Assembly (NCBI RefSeq): GCF_963678635.1
Contig: NC_087067.1
Coordinates: 23,937,547 to 24,001,546, forward strand
DNA from: Symsagittifera roscoffensis
Taxonomy: Eukaryota; Xenacoelomorpha; Acoela; Convolutidae
Direction: 5' to 3'
DNA: 64,000 nt
This document shows positions 24,806 through 36,925 of this stretch, in pieces. The translations under genes and the position numbers were made by a program. The notes below the pieces were generated by a model, which did not search any database, was not told where the DNA came from, and saw nothing but the letters and a program-made list of their open reading frames with translations. The first letter of the stretch is position 1, and each line of letters starts with the position of its first letter.

Positions 24806-27800
24806 ATGAGCAGCAACTTTCCGAAACTGATAACGAAACCAGCCAGAGTTCGGATCAAACTAGCAGATCAGAAGATACGAGAGCAGATATCATCGCCAGT
24901 GGTGATCAAGGGTTCCAATCTTCATTTTTACCACAGGTTAAACCAGACGTATAATAAGTTCAAACCTCTCAGACTCATCAGTGCCGCTTGGCACAAAAAC
25001 ACTAAAAATGGGGACTACTTCTCTATCTTACCACATAGGCCCAACAAGTCTACTCCTCGGAAACTAAATAGTTTTGAAACATTCGGTCTAAGTGCGAAAG
25101 TGATCTCAGCTCTGTTACGAAATTCCTTTCGATGGCCAACTGAAATTCAGCAGTTGAGTTTTCCAGCTATCTTGAAACGGGAGAGACATGCCGCCATATT
25201 TGCTTCAACTGGATCTGGCAAAACACTGGCTTATCTGACACCGATTATGCAATCAATTGTTGATCTCTCAGATTCGGAAACATTAAAAAAGCCCAGAAAT
25301 CCGATTTGTGTCATACTTGTACCCACCAATGAGTTATGTAATCAAGTTCACGACCTCTGTTTAAAGTTCAGCGACCTTTTTAACTCGGCACATGTACATT
25401 CAGAAATGACACCCTTGGAAGTAATTCGAGTTAAAGAAGTTGTTAACGAAGTTGTAGTAGGAACTCCCGAGGGCCTGACTAATGTTGTCAAAAAAGGGTT
25501 AATCAAGTTCAACCAATGCAGGTTTTTAGTGATTGACGAAAGTGACTCTTTACTCGATAACAGTTTCTACCCTACAATACAACAAATTCTGTCTCAACTA
25601 GTTTTAAATGATACTAACCATGCTATGCTGTGCAAATTGGTGTTTTGTGGAGCCACTTTGCCAAAAAACTTGGACGATATTTTGGAGAGCTACACGGGGT
25701 CTAATGGCGAACACTTACAAATGGTTCAGGGATCTTCAGTTGAATGTGTTATGGGTCATGTTAAGCACGATTTCTATCGTCTGGCGCCTTCGAAAGTTTT
25801 ATTAGCTATCCGATCGCTGCTGCATGAGCTGGTGCGTAAACCAGGCAATATATTAATATTCTGCAATTCGTCATCTTCAGTCAGAAAACTGTCTTTTTTC
25901 CTGCAGAATGAAGGATTCAAACACGAAGCGGTGTACGGAGATGTTGATAAGCACTATCGTAAAAATGTGATGAATTTGCTGCGAGATGGCTTTGTCAAGG
26001 TGCTCATTTCCACTGATGTCATATCGAGGGGCTTCGATACAAGCAATGTGAGCTATGTCATTAACTACGACTGTCCCTACCACATGTCAGATTACGTGCA
26101 CAGGGCAGGTAAGCGAATAGAGGCGAACATAGAAAGCAGACAAAATGAACATGATATGGATTTCAGATTGAACTTGACTAATAATACAGTGCTTTGATGG
26201 CAATTGACATCAATCAATGAGAAATGAAGATATTATGTTGAAGTTTTTCTCCCGAGCACTCAAATGAATGGGAAGGAGCCATGGTCTTTGGTTGTTTTAA
26301 GTTTTATACGATAATTCAAGAGTCTCAAATCAGTCAAAGCAAGCTCGTAGGTTTTTTTTATAAGCCCCCGTCCTGCTCAGTGCAGGACCAACCATGGGGG
26401 AGGGCGAGATGTCATCCATTTCGCTGCAACCGGTGGAGGTGGATGACGCTGGGACCCCTCCAGCCGTGACCGAAGCGGGATTCGAACGCATGACCCTCGT
26501 GTTGAGAGACATGTTCCTAACCCACTCGACCACGTGGTCACAAGCTCGTATGTGGTCGAGTGTGGTATTTTGATGCATGAAACATATTTTTTCATTAAAT
26601 ATCATCAGCTTTTTTAAATGTCAATGAATATAATGAAAAAATTTTTCACATGCTTAGGTCATGTGATTGCGCACGCTCAAGTTTTTTGCAGTTTGATTTT
26701 GGATTTCTTTTAAGGCTCGTTTTTCCGACCATTGAAAATGGGGAGGAACTTTGTATTCGGGTGTGTTATAGTTTTTCTTTTTGTTTTCCACGCAAAATCA
26801 GGTAACACAAATAATCATCGGACTGGGTTGAGTGATATATCATTTTGAAGCCTTTTCATTCGTGATTCGAACCATTTCAAAAAATGCCCAACATGTTTTT
26901 CTAGTGTCGAGAAAAAACGGTCTTATTTGTACTTAGTTTTACTCCAGTAACGCTAAAGTGTTTTAGCGTTTTTTTTTTGGAATCGAAATCTTCAAAAATT
27001 CAAAAAGCTTGAAAATTTTTTGAAAATTATTATTTTTTTGATTTTCGTTTTTATTAATTTTTACTACAAAAATTGTTTTTCATTTTGCTTGTTTTACTAT
27101 TTTCAAGAGTCTCAAATCTGTCAAAGCAAGCTCGTCACTGTCGAATATACCAAATCCCCAGTTTTTGTTCAGCTCCTTTCATCACACCACGCCGAAAAAA
27201 AAACGACAATAATTTGAAAAAACTTTTTTGGTATTTGTTTAAGACTATGGTCGGAACATTCTGTGCTACTTGTGAAATAACCGGCTATCCTTGTTTCAAT
27301 TGAATATGTTGAATGGAAAGCAATTTCCGCTGCTCAAAAACAAATGGAATGACTGAAATTTATAGCTAGATTTTAAGGCTACGATTTTCCAATGGAATAA
27401 AACATTCAATCATATAACCATTCAAAGAGCATAAGGATCATTTATCTAATGGTTCCGACCGTTGAAAAAGGGGAAGAACTTTGTATTCGGATGTGTTTTA
27501 GTTTTTTTGTTTTCGAAGAAAAATAAGGTACCACAAATAATCATCGAACTGGGTTGAGTGATATATCATAATAAAGCCTTTGTATTCATGGTTTGAACCA
27601 CATTTAAAAATTGCCCAAAATTTTTTTTCTAGTGTTTAGAAAAACCGGTTCGAAATTTTTGATTTTTCGTCTAATTTTGAGCAAGTGAGCAGGCTTACAT
27701 CAGCTTATTTATGCTTAATTTAAGCCTTGAAAATTGTTTTGCAGGTCGTGTGGGTCGCATTGGACAGTCGAGTGGGGGCAGAGTGATCACGTATGTGTCT

Positions 27801-28010
27801 AGACCATACCACGCAGAAGTGGTGAGAGAGATCGAGAAGTCCGTGAGATTGCACAGACCCCTAATGGGAGTGGACTCCAACATCAAGCAGCACTTCAGAA
27901 ACCACTCTGAGATCAGAAGGGCAGAGCAGTACCAGCAGATGGTCGAGGCCGAAGAGAAAGCACACTCAAAGGTCACGAGGAAGTCCGCAAAACCTTATGC
28001 CGTCACATGA
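24806..28010 (+). CDS. DDX28: DEAD-box RNA helicase, DDX28-like (mitochondrial ribosome assembly type)
   Basis: Two exons, 24806-26108 and 27745-28010, give 522 residues. The junction completes a Gly codon in phase. Helicase motifs appear in order: a Q-motif region (FGLSAK...WPTEIQQ), motif I ASTGSGKT (residues 133-140), Ia VPTNELCNQV, Ib-like GTPEGL, II DESD (residues 244-247, with Ser where DEAD has Ala), III GAT, IV ILIFCNSS, V STDVISRGFD, and VI HRAGRVGR. Motif VI is split by the intron after its first Gly. The basic N-terminus and the block PVVIKGSNLHFYH...GDYFSI before the core resemble DDX28, which acts in mitochondria on the large ribosomal subunit. The start is the ATG at 24806, just after a good acceptor (TTTTTCATTTCAG, ending 24794) that suggests a 5' UTR intron. 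An in-frame ATG at 24770 is the alternative. The intron (26109-27744) carries a SINE and an internal duplication. Confidence 0.85.
26340..26550 (-). mobile_element. tRNA-derived SINE (family 2) with target-site duplication
   Basis: The body at 26350-26540 is flanked by the perfect 10-base direct repeat CAAGCTCGTA (26340-26349 and 26541-26550). Read on the minus strand, the tRNA-like head is at 26540 with TGACC/GGTCA end pairing, A box TGGTCGAGTGGG and B box GTTCGAATCCC. The body then has a GTCCTGC/GCAGGAC hairpin (about 26370-26388) and ends in a short poly-A. It resembles a Leu/Ser-type tRNA. It lies in the helicase intron, antisense to the gene. Confidence 0.87.
26702..27645. repeat. Intronic direct duplication (26300-26890 and 27090-27645)
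   Basis: The block at 26702-26885 (CATTGAAAATGGGGAGGAAC, AATAATCATCG, GTTGAGTGATATATCAT) recurs at 27450-27645 with moderate divergence. Upstream, CAAGAGTCTCAAATC and GTCAAAGCAAGCTCGT occur at 26318-26348 and again at 27104-27136. The order and spacing fit one duplication of about 750-780 bases inside the helicase intron. The downstream copy lacks the SINE. Confidence 0.75.
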
Positions 28011-28402
28011 TTACAAAACTTGAACCACATTTGATTTGAAGTGAACTTGAACTTGAAATTTGAGCCGAATTTAAATTTTTTCATTAACTGATCACAATGG
28101 CCCTTTCGACAGGCCTACTTTCATGTGTGGCGCTTAGCATGCGGCTCTTAGCGCTATTAGAATTGAGTTTGTTTTCTCACCTTAGTAACTAAAACTCGGA
28201 TCTAATTAACAATCGCTCTCCCTGTGGTATCGAAGGAATTACCACGCCTATGCGAATTATTTTTTTGATTTTTATAAAACGGTTTCACAAAAAAATGATT
28301 GATTTGTTTTTCAAAATCAGCCCCCCCCCAAACACGCTTATAGCGTTTGCTGTAACAAAATTTAAGCCTCGTTGACTTGTTACACTTGCGATTACGAAAG
28401 TT

Positions 28403-28611
28403 GAAACCGGGAACTATGCTTTCTTTCCCGTAAACAACTTTTCGTACAAACTTTCAGCTTGCTTGATTATTAAACCATAACTCCGTGGCTTTTTCTCACT
28501 TGTCCTGAAATCGGGAACTATGCTTTTTTTTCCCGTAAACAACTTTTCGTACAAACTTTCAACTTGCTTCATTATTAAACCATAACACCGTGGCTTTTTC
28601 TCACTTGGCCT
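28403..28611. repeat. Tandem repeat, two units of about 104 bases
   Basis: Unit 1 (28403-28506) and unit 2 (28507 to about 28611) both run from GGGAACTATGCTT through CCCGTAAACAACTTTTCG to CCGTGGCTTTTTCTCACTTG with few differences. Nearby, GGTTTCACAAAAAATGATTGATT followed by a C-rich run occurs at about 28280 and 29448. A second pair (TAAGCAA...TGCAAGTG...TAGTTTC...GTGGGACTT) occurs at about 28790 and 28930. This looks like layered local duplication in non-genic DNA 3' of the helicase gene. Confidence 0.8.
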
Positions 28612-29519
28612 AGAAGTCGCTTTTGAATCCTTAGGTTTGGTGTTCGAGTCTCGGCCGAACCGAATGTCTTAATCTTTTCTGTATATATGCAATTGAAAAA
28701 AAATTACAATAACATTGAATTGTCGGATTTTTGTTTGTCTGCTCAAGTTTCGTCGCTTAGTTGTCACATTACAAATTTTGCATCTGCTTTAAGCAACTTT
28801 CATTGCATTTGTGAATGCAAGTGTTTTTTTTTGTAGTTTCCGGTTGTGGGACTTGAAATTTTTTGAATTTTTTGAAATATTGTCTGCAAAAAGATAGTCA
28901 GCTTAGTTGCCACCTCACGGATTTTTGTGTGCTGTAAGCAATTTTTATTCTAAATGCAAGTGCAAATGTTGTTCATTGTAGTTTCATGTGGGACTTAAAT
29001 GTTTAACAATTTTTTTTTATCAAATCATATTTTTCCGGCTACACCGGGGTCTGCTCAAAAGTTGTCCATTTTGTTTCCTCCTTGTAAGTTTTGTTCCGTT
29101 GCTAGATTAAAATTCAGTTGCCTGGCATTTTTGCATAGAATGAACTTCTGTCAAGGCATACCAACAACAAAATTTGCTAGAAGTAATTTTTTTTTCAACT
29201 TTCTTCATTTTTTGAATAGACTTCTACTGTTTTTTTTTAATGTTTTTGTTGTATCCCAAATGGTCCGAAGCTCAGCTTCGACTTTTTGCGAAAAAAAAAT
29301 TAAACTTGCAATCAAATCGTTTGTGTTTGTGAAGTGTAGCTCTCTTTTTTTGAAAGTCGGAACAGCAAAACTGCTTGTGCCAGAGTGAGCCTATGAAAAA
29401 TCCGAATGCCCTTTAAAAACTACGAAATATTTATTTGATTTATAGAAACGGTTTCACAAAAAATGATTGATTTCTTTTTGAAAATCAGACCCCCCTACAC
29501 GCTATTTAAGGTGCAAAAT

Positions 29520-32500
29520 TACAAAGATGACAAATTTATGGTATCTTAGAGTTTTCATCATTACAACTAGTATTCTTCTATTCGGGACGGTTTGGAAGCT
29601 GGATGAAATAGACGCTTTAAAAGCGTTATTAAATAGCGTTATTAAAGCTGGATGATTAAATAGACGCGTTAATAGCTCGAAATAAATCGTGCGTTATCTC
29701 AAACTTTCCAAACTGGCTTCTCTCAAAGCTTCATTACTTAGCAGATCACAGATAGTTTTGTATGTATTAGAATACGTTATAGATTCCGGTCTTCCATGCT
29801 TTAAAGTAAGATAGGATACAGAGGCTACACAGATTATATAAAGACCAGGAATTATATAAACAGTGTAAAATGAAGCCATCATAGCATGTTTTTGGATTCA
29901 TGGTAATTCAATTCACTGAAACTCAAAAAAAGAAGAAAAAAATCACATTGTTGCTAAATGTTCACCATTGACTTATCATAAATTCGAAAAAGATGGTATG
30001 ATGTTTTCATTTTATTTACACGAAAAAAATCTTGATATTTACCAATTAGATAAAACGCACCAAAATTTTTTCAAAAAACAAATTCTCTGACAATTTGAAA
30101 CCTTACCATTACCTAAATAATGCATTGTAGACTCCATGCCCTATCTTAAGAAATAGCATTGAAGACCGGAAGCTTATAATATATCTTGATTCATGGGGTC
30201 TTTCAAGCATCCCCCTCCCTATGATCAGCTCCAATGTCTACTACTAACCGCTGAAAATTCTGATAGCCACACAAAAAGATTGATTTCGCTTTGGTGCTAT
30301 TGATTGTCTCGCGTTGAAAGGGGAATTTTTTTTCTATTGAGACACTGAAGTATTCAATAAGTTGTTGCCGTCGAAAATCAAAAAGTTCCAACTAGTTTGA
30401 AAAAAAAACTCTGTCTGAAACATGTTTTTATGACTTTTCGAACCTTAAAACATCAAACTGGGAGATGAGAGGATCTTCTTTTTTATGGGTTTCCCGGTTA
30501 ATTTTCCAACACGTGCAGCAGTGAAGTTTCAAGCTCAAAAAAATCAGGATGGCTTTCAAATGGTTAAAGGTAATCATAGAAGGGTTGAATTTACTTGAAT
30601 TTTATGCACGCTTTTGTTTACACTTCAATATGGATCCTTGATTTGTGTAACTAAAAAAGTTTATTTTAATTTAGCCGACCATTACGTGGTTGTGTCTGGA
30701 ATGATTAAGAAAAAACTATTTGGAGCAGATTCAGATTGGGGCGCGGGAGCACTCTAATACATTCACGTGTGAATCGGCGGGCTATTCTAAAAAAGCCCCA
30801 TATGACAATTTCGATTTTGACAATTTCGGTAGCATGTTAATTGAGTCTCCAAAAAAAAAATCAAAATCAAACTTTAAACAAGGTTAGCCGAATGCTGCGC
30901 AAGTAGCGCAGAAAGTTCCGAGCATAGTTCCGAGCATTTAGAAACGTTTTTTCAAAGTAGTGTCGTTTTTCCAGCGTGATGTGACAAAAAAATCTCAACA
31001 AAAAAAAACAGAATGTTGACATATTTGACCTTCATAATAAAAAAGGGGAGTTGAAAAATAGTTTTTGCTGAAAATTGACTGAAAAGAAGCGAAATTTGTA
31101 AAAAAAAAAATTAAGAAAATTTGCAATTTTTTTCCAATTTTTTTCCCAGAAATTATTTTCAATTTTAGAGGTTCAAAAAGCGCTAGAAAAACTGAAAAAA
31201 TTAATTTTACTCGAGTGAAACTAAGTTTTTACGGCTCAAATTGACCATAAAAAAGCTATTGTAAGCCTGTACGCTTACCTTATCAGTTTGAAATTAGATC
31301 AAAAATTATAAACCGGCTTCCTCAACACAGAGAAATGTTTTCAAAATAAAAGAGCTTTAATAATCAAATGATTTTTGTGGTACCTGATTTTGCGCAAAAA
31401 AAAAACAAAAATAAATACTTCAAAATACCTGGTCAGAACAATTACTTCAAACAACTTACTGTACAACCATAGTCATAAATTTTACTTTTTTTGTGATACA
31501 GTTCTTTGATAATGTTTTAAAAAAATCTTTGATAATTGAGACGGGTTGATATTTTGTTTAAAAATCCAGCTCAATTAAAAAGAAAAATGAAAAGTTCGAG
31601 CCTCAGAAAAAAAAACATTTATGACAGTAATTAGAAAGAACTGATGATGATTGGCGCTGTCAGTTAACTCGCTAATTTCGCTAAACAACAATTCTTAATA
31701 TTAATAAGATTGATTGATGTCATCAAATTTTATCAACAAAAGTCATTTGATCCTATAATTCAAACATGGTACTGCTAATTTTTTCTGACCACTAGCTGTA
31801 ACCGTTTGAGACCGCGTTGAAATTAAAACTTGAAATACTTCGATAACAAATTCTGGTTAGTTTTTTAGAAAATCACCAACCACTGAAATTTAAAGTTTTA
31901 GTTGTGCTCAAACGTCTGCAAAAATTTCATTATTCCTAGAAATGTTTATGGTTCATCTTTTAAATTGCTGGGAAAAATAGATTAAACACCTTTGAAACTC
32001 AAGATGTTCATTACCTTTTAAAACCAAGTTTCTGACATGGAAAACAAACTTTGTGTAAGGCCTCATTGTGTTCGTCTAGAGTAATCTAGAGTTTTGTGAA
32101 GCAACTGATTCGCAAAAAAAGCTCTCCGAATAAATTGTTTTCTGATCAAATAATTTTTAAATTATACTTTTGAATTTTTAGTAAGCTGGAAACATGTCAA
32201 TTGTTTTTCAGCTATGGTACAGAGCAGTTACTCAGTTGACCTAGATTTAGTTCTTGTTCATGAAAACTTAATTGTTTGCCTCCTCGCTCTCGCTCCTAAC
32301 TCAATCCACTTCCCCACCTCCCGGTAAATCAATATTTTGACAAAAAATTATATATATTTTTTTGAAATAAAGTTTAAAAAACGGAGTCGTCAGTTCATCA
32401 AAAGATTTATCCAAGAGATGATTTCGGTCACTCTGGTTTTTTTGGAGCACTCTTAAATGGTTATGAAGATGAGCAAAAATCAATAGAAGTGATTTTCGAA

Positions 32501-32780
32501 AGAACTATTGTGATTTAAAAACATCAGAGAGTTGCGTTAATTATTCTAGAATTACGGTAAAGCTTACGTCAAAATAGTTCACTGACACCAATTGTCCAAA
32601 TCTCTCCGGAAGGCAAAGAAAAAATTTAATATGTTAATCAGAAACAGTATTTTTTTTTACAATGCACGCAATAATGATGTTTTACCGTTAATTTGATCTC
32701 TGAAGCTAGCTACCACTAAAAATTGAATATCATAAACTTTTTTCTTAATAAGGAACTTTCCTTTTTAAATTTTTCCATTT
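29520..32780. other. No feature recognised
   Basis: AT-rich, with many homopolymer runs. Short open frames on both strands have biased, low-complexity composition, and I cannot link them to any family. Confidence 0.3.
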
Positions 32781-32789
32781 TGATCTGTT

Positions 32790-33470
32790 AGGTTTCTTAC
32801 CAAATAAATTGCCAGAGAAGTTTCGGAACATTAGTACGGAACGTTTTGAAGATCATGTTAAGGAAAACTTTTTTAAAAAGACCCGGACATTGTCAGCAAA
32901 AAAATTCAGAACAACAGCAGAAAACTATAGAGCAAAGTTTGAAAAGTTGTTCACAGACAGCATAAACCTCTTGGTGGGAAAAAGATGAACAAGGTGCTGG
33001 ATCACATTGAATTTCCGGGACGATTACTTTAAGTGTTGTCAAAGATCCGAAACATCCCATCAGAGACACTTTGAACAAAACGAATTGTTTGGCTGATAGC
33101 GACTTTTTTCGCAAATGAAAATTTAAAAACGTTGGGTGGAACTATGTGAAACTGGGGATGCAGCAAAAAAAAGTCGAGGAGAAAAAGCGGTTGAAAATGG
33201 CTGAAACATTATTAGATTATTTCTCGAGCATAATAGATTGCTGGCTGAGTTCTTTGTCAAAGAGTCTAGTTTCAGCGTGATCAGTGAAAAAAATTGATGA
33301 AGAGGCAATCACTGAAAATCTGATACTAAAAGTTGCAAAGGTCTTTAACGAAGAATTTTTCAAGAACTGCAGAAAAGAGGTAAATTATTTTTGAACTTAA
33401 TGATAGAGTCAACTGGTTCTATCTGTCTCTACGTTTCTGCTAAAGTACACAAGATCAAAACAACAGTATA
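32790..33470 (+). pseudogene. Second Penelope-like element fragment
   Basis: A plus-strand broken frame reads DPKHPIRDTLNKTNCLADSD (about 33040), the counterpart of GPKHPFRDKFN...HILADTD in the fragment at 17.2 kb. It continues with ENLILKVAKVFNEEFFKN (about 33310) and SAKVHKIKTT (about 33440), which fits the PKVHK motif before the RT core. Stops and frameshifts are frequent, and it ends before RT motif A. Confidence 0.6.
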
Positions 33471-33699
33471 ATCGGTTCTATCATTTTCCATTTTGTGAAG
33501 TGTCGAATGAAAAACACTGACAACATCAATTGAAAGATATTCACAATCAATATAGTTTTTTCAAGCAAAAAATCGGTTCCTTTAAAAGTTTTTTTAAAAA
33601 CTTCTTATTTGAATCGCTTTAATTTAATAACTTAACAAGGAGGCGTTTAAAAAGACTATACTTAAAATTTTTCGAAATATTCAAAGCATCATCAAAAAT

Positions 33700-33720
33700 G
33701 GAGAGAGAGAGAGAGAGAGA
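33700..33720. repeat. Short GA microsatellite
   Basis: An uninterrupted GA dinucleotide run. Confidence 0.9.
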
Positions 33721-33939
33721 AAGGTAAAACAGCTTCCAATTTCTTTTTTCGTTAATTATTCGAAGACTCTAGAAGCATTTTTCGAAAACCAAATTAAAAA
33801 ATTGAAAACAATCACATTAAAAAACAAAAGAAGTGAATGTGAATTAAGAAAAAGAGAGCAATCAAGATTTTGAAAACCAGAGCAACTAGGGGAAGCAATT
33901 TTTATTTATACCAAGAGATGGAAATTTATTTACGGGTAA

Positions 33940-34230
33940 AAAAGTTATTTACGGGAACAAAGTTATTTACGGGTGAAAAAAGTCTAGTTATCTTAAGGGT
34001 AAGAAGTCTAGCAAAAATTGAGAGGTCAGCAGAAGTCACTTTTAGAAATCACAATAAAAATTACAATTGTGTGATCAAGAATTTTGAGAACAAAGTTATT
34101 TACGGGTAAAAAGTAGTCTAGTTATCTTAGGGTTAAAAAATCTAGCAAAAATTGAGAGGTCAGCAGAAGTCACTTTTAGAAATCAAAAATAAATTACAAG
34201 TGTGTGATCAAGAAATTTGGCAAATGATTT
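33940..34230. repeat. Tandem duplication of about 130 bases
   Basis: TTATTTACGGGT, AGTCTAGTTATCTTA, GCAAAAATTGAGAGGTCAGC and GAAGTCACTTTTAGAAATCA occur in the same order at about 33960-34085 and about 34095-34225. A further TTATTTATACCAAGAGATGG is shared by 33901 and 34236. The open frames here are interrupted and not recognised. Confidence 0.75.
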
Positions 34231-35619
34231 TGTTTTTATTTATACCAAGAGATGGAAATTATGGTGGACTTCTGTTGGGTGAATCAATTGCCAATTAAAT
34301 CAATGGCGGGCAGATGTCTGAAAAATGTTTTGACAAGAGGTTTGGGAGGACTTAAATTGTCTGGATTACTGAAATATGTGAAAAACAACAAAAACAGCCA
34401 ATGTGAAAAAACAGCAAAAATCAAGCAAATTCACACATCTAACTACAATAAATGGAAAAAACTTTTGATTATGCAACGAATTCTCCGTTACGGTTTCTGT
34501 TCGTAACTAATCAAAAATTATGTGTTTTACCAAAAAAAAACCTGAAACGAAAATCTGTCCTTATGAGGAATGACCCCTTTGGGAGGTTTTAGAAAGAATT
34601 TCATTGCAAATGTACACAAGTTGAAAGAAAACTTCTAGTTTGGTGAAAAATTCAAGGAACTGAAATGAAAAAAAAAAATTAGATATCTTAGCCATTAACA
34701 AGATTTCGATACATAACAAGGTTGTTTCAACTACAGATAGATTGTATCCTTCTAATAAGAGTGAGCAGAATTTAATGCAACCTGTTAGAGTTTCATTTAG
34801 CAAAAATACACGTGCAAATACAGCAAATACACGTGATATAACTACACAACCCCGAACACAACCAATCCATCCGCCATTCAAATGTGATTTAAAATAAACA
34901 TGCGATATGCTACAGTTCTTAGAAAACAATTCAAGATGCTTCAGAAAATAATATTTTTTTTCCTACTTGATGTAAATTTGACGGATTGAATCTCTAAGCC
35001 ACTCTGTTAGGTTTATACGAAAGTTGGCTGTTCCAGGTGGCTTGTCTAACTTCTTTGTCTCAGTAAGGCGGTAAAAATGCTTTAAAAATGGAAAAAATAT
35101 CTGAATGGCATCAGATTCTAGAAATAAGTTTGCCCGCAAAACTGAAGCCAAATAAGTGATAATCAATCGAATTGACTCATTTTTGCACATATGCTTCCAT
35201 ACTCACTCGACTCGGGGACATAAGAATCAACCCAATCCGTATTGAAAACTTTGAATCAATCCTCCAAATCTGCTGAAAAAGCAAATGATCTGAAAATTAC
35301 TCATATAAATCTTCAAAGTATTATCAGAAAAAATTGCCAGGCGAAAATTTTTTTCATGACATGAGTGACAATGAAATATTATTTCAGAATTCAATGTGAC
35401 AGACAATCGGACATAGAGAAGATAGGTGGTGAGATATTTTTACTTATTGCTGTGAAACTAGCATCCAATTTGAAGAACGATTTAAATTTGTTTGATAAAA
35501 AATAATGAATCAAGGTGGTAAGGAATCAAGGTGGTTTTAATGCTGCCAGCAAGGAAAAAATGTTGATTAAGTTACGTTATAACCCCAGCAGAAAAATTTT
35601 TGTAGGCTTTTTAAAGAAA

Positions 35620-35790
35620 TAAACTCTCAATACTCATAATGCATTTTCAAATTCATTGAAACATCACTTATGTGTCATGATGACATCAAATACTTGAACA
35701 ATTTGGAGTCTATTCTAACTCCATCTGAGTGTTTATTTTCCGCCCAAACGATGAGACGCGAGTCAGTGACTCGCATAACTCACTTTGATT
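35620..35790 (+). repeat. Inverted-repeat arm 1 (partner 37550-37760)
   Basis: AACTCTCAA, AATGCATTTTCAAATTCA, TCTAACTCCATCT and CAAACGATGAGACGC occur here in order, and again on the minus strand of 37550-37760. Translated, the shared part reads LTPS...AQTMRR..SV, so these may be two oppositely oriented copies of a transposon coding region rather than a true palindrome. Confidence 0.6.
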
Positions 35791-35949
35791 ATCAAAGCTC
35801 TCATTGAAAATGATTTTTATTTTGATACACACTAAATAATTGATCAATTGGCTTCAAACATTGACAAAAAACCTGACAATGATTATTTTTAACTCAAAAA
35901 AAGAACAACCAGCAGAATGTTTTTGAAAATACCCTCTGCGCTATTCTGG

Positions 35950-36098
35950 TTTTCAATACAATCAAGAATTGAAAAAGAAGCAAGATTCAATTTCATTTTT
36001 TCGAAACCAGAAATCAGAAATCTGGTTTTCAATACAATCAAAAATTGAAAAAGAAGCAAGATTCAATTTAATTTTTTTGAAACCAGAAATCAAGTGAG
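35950..36098. repeat. Tandem duplication of about 74 bases
   Basis: CTGGTTTTCAATACAATCAA, GAATTGAAAAAGAAGCAAG and CGAAACCAGAAATCA occur twice, with a few substitutions. No coding capacity is recognisable. Confidence 0.85.
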
Positions 36099-36639
36099 AA
36101 TTTGCAAAACCAAATCGATTGTGATAGTTTGACCAAATTAAGTAGAGACAACAAGAACAAGAAGTGCTGAACGCTTTTCAACACTGCTCAGAGAAAATGA
36201 AAGTTTATGAGCAATCGGCTTAGATTTGCGTTCAGTTGCTGTGAAATAGTGAGTGCTGAAAATACAAATTGCGATGCAACTAAACAGTGAAACAAAGTAA
36301 CTTAAGATTTCGAGGGCTGTGGTTGTTGAAATCTATCTATTGTCCTAATACTCTCAGCCAATTTCTGCCAAAAAAATTAAGTTTGTGCTTGAAATGACAA
36401 TAAGAGTCAATTTTTAGACCTGAACATTTTTGTTCGTTTTTTTTTCTTCAAAATAATGATGTCAACAATCAGACAATCGACTTCCAACATTTGTCTTTAT
36501 TTTTTTGACTCAAAGTTTCAAATTCTATTTCTCAGGTTCCACTGGTTTTTGGCAAGAAACAAGAAAGCTCCCGCTTTAAAGTATTTTGTAACTGATTCAG
36601 AACATCCTTTGGGGATAGATGAAACATAAACCACACAAT

Positions 36640-36925
36640 CCTCCACATATTTTACCTAGTATTTCTATCACAAAATCTACGTCGGTTTTCATTCAAGCAA
36701 AAAGTGAACAACAATGGACCTAGTGCAGTTCCCTGTGTCACAGTTTTTTAACTTCAACCTATTCGGAAAACTTCAAAAACGTTTTTGCATTCTATTATTT
36801 CAGCAAAATTTCCATCAATGTAATGACATTTAGTGATTAATCTATACTGCGTAATTTTTCCACTAAAATTTCATGAGGTTTAGACTCAAAAGTCTTTGAA
36901 AGATCCAAAAAAGCTGCATGAAAAA
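36640..36925 (-). pseudogene. Non-LTR retrotransposon RT fragment
   Basis: The minus strand reads AAFLDLSKTFESKPHEILVE (RT motif A region 'aFlDlsKAFDtv.HeiLl', with the second Asp position changed) and, after frameshifts, VTQGTALGPLLFTFCLNE (motif B region 'G.pQGs.LGPLLF'). The type is CR1/jockey-like APE retrotransposon. It is heavily mutated. Confidence 0.68.

Noticed and set aside
24568-24858. Minus-strand 96-codon frame
   Set aside because: Antisense to the tRNA-Lys gene and the helicase start.
28625-28680. B-box-like GTGTTCGAGTCTCGG as a tRNA gene or SINE head
   Set aside because: No convincing A box at the right distance and no cloverleaf can be drawn.
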